From Vulcanimicrobiota bacterium (GTDB lineage Bacteria; Vulcanimicrobiota; Vulcanimicrobiia; Vulcanimicrobiales; Vulcanimicrobiaceae), in assembly GCA_019237435.1 (NCBI GenBank), contig JAFAHB010000278.1, positions 1 to 13,015 on the forward strand: a DNA stretch of 13,015 nucleotides, written 5' to 3'. Made by a program: the position numbers and the translations under genes. How positions within the stretch are numbered: position 1 is the stretch's first letter; every line of letters begins with the position of its first letter. The notes beneath the pieces are model-generated. The model was not told the origin of the DNA and made no database searches. It saw only the letters and a list, made by a program, of their open reading frames with translations. Of this stretch, positions 12,503 through 13,015 are shown piece after piece.

Positions 12503-13015
12503 TCAGGCCGACAAGGTGACGACACGAGGTTCGAGCGCAAGCTCCTTCAACAAACGCTCGTAATCGGCAGGCACCACCTCGTCCCACCGCTTGCGTAGGA
12601 GCGCCAAGAGCGCGGCTTCGAGGACGTTGGTGCCAAAAGACCGTCCGGCGATTTCGGGAGTCGTCGTGATGAGAAGCTTTACGCCGCGCGCCGCAAGCTC
12701 TTCCATGTTGGTTTGCGTCACCGTGTTCGTCAGGACGATCTTTCCGTCGAGACGATCGGGCATGAACTGCCGCATGAAGTGAAAATCGCCCGCGATGATC
12801 TGCGCCTGCTCGTAGTACTGCGGATACTTCGGCTCCGGCGGCTTCTCTTGTTTCTTGCCGGTCGGATAAAAAAACTGAAACGGCAATTTGCACGCGTCGG
12901 GGAGATAGCGTTCGGCCATCCGCTCGAACTCGTGCAGGTCGCGTACGGGCATGTCTTTGTCGAGCGCGAAGATGAAATCTCCGAAAAGCACGTCGGCGCC
13001 GGCGTCGACGAAGGC
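12503..13015 (-). CDS. Conserved protein, possibly quinate/shikimate dehydrogenase-like (N-terminus off window)
   Basis: The last 170 residues are present; the frame remains open to the window edge, so the GTG at 12991 is internal. Visible features are AGADVLFGDFIFALD at the edge, LPFQFFYPTGKKQEKP, YYEQAQIIAGDFHFMRQFMP, GKIVLTNTVT, and LLITTTPEIAGRSFGTNVLEAALLAL near the C-terminus. I recall this pattern from proteins labelled quinate 5-dehydrogenase in Firmicutes-like genomes, but the catalytic evidence for that label is not visible here, so I keep the name tentative. The Thr-Thr-Thr-Pro / GRSFGTN segment looks like a nucleotide- or ligand-binding C-terminal motif; that is inference. It is separated from greA by 152 bp. 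Confidence 0.6.
   Translation of the reverse strand, partial: AFVDAGADVLFGDFIFALDKDMPVRDLHEFERMAERYLPDACKLPFQFFYPTGKKQEKPPEPKYPQYYEQAQIIAGDFHFMRQFMPDRLDGKIVLTNTVTQTNMEELAARGVKLLITTTPEIAGRSFGTNVLEAALLALLRKRWDEVVPADYERLLKELALEPRVVTLSA

Overview
This is a GC-rich bacterial window with dense, mostly minus-strand gene layout, 1-4 nt overlaps inside operons, and frequent GTG/TTG starts. A stripped-down flagellar basal-body operon, YXWGXW-repeat secreted proteins and standard informational genes occur together. This suggests a little-studied, environmental, flagellated phylum, for example Candidatus Eremiobacterota (WPS-2) or a similar lineage. That placement is inference from gene content; no marker was compared with a database.

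Positions 1-4133 (minus strand) hold a tightly coupled cluster read in the order flgB-flgC-fliE-fliF-fliH-fliI-lytic transglycosylase. The order matches the classical flagellar operon, but fliG is missing between fliF and fliH, and no fliJ follows fliI. Nearly every component is short: FlgB 72 aa, FlgC 109 aa, FliH 149 aa, and FliI 349 aa without most of its N-terminal barrel. The FliF C-terminus carries a segment that reads like a FliG middle-domain (armadillo-type) repeat. This cluster is the most unusual part of the window.

Positions 4134-6917 (plus strand) hold two tandem paralogous secreted proteins with W-x-x-G-Y-W repeats. Each has its own leader, Shine-Dalgarno site and terminator hairpin. 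They share signal peptide, repeat domain and a central domain, but the tails have diverged into different low-complexity tandem repeats: His/Arg/Gly-rich in the first, Thr-Asn-Lys-Ala-Pro in the second. Their leaders share short sequence boxes, so the duplicated unit probably included its control region.

Positions 6923-13015 (minus strand) hold housekeeping genes read from right to left: the C-terminal part of a conserved protein (possible quinate/shikimate dehydrogenase-like family), greA, lysS, a secreted class A acid phosphatase, truA, rplM, rpsI and a DUF3810 membrane metalloprotease-like gene. truA-rplM-rpsI is a common bacterial neighbourhood. Two genes (truA and the DUF3810 gene) appear to lack a canonical start codon at the position homology demands. 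Good promoter candidates sit so close to the flgB and rplM start codons that leaderless mRNAs are likely. No tRNA, rRNA, CRISPR array, insertion sequence or phage gene was seen.
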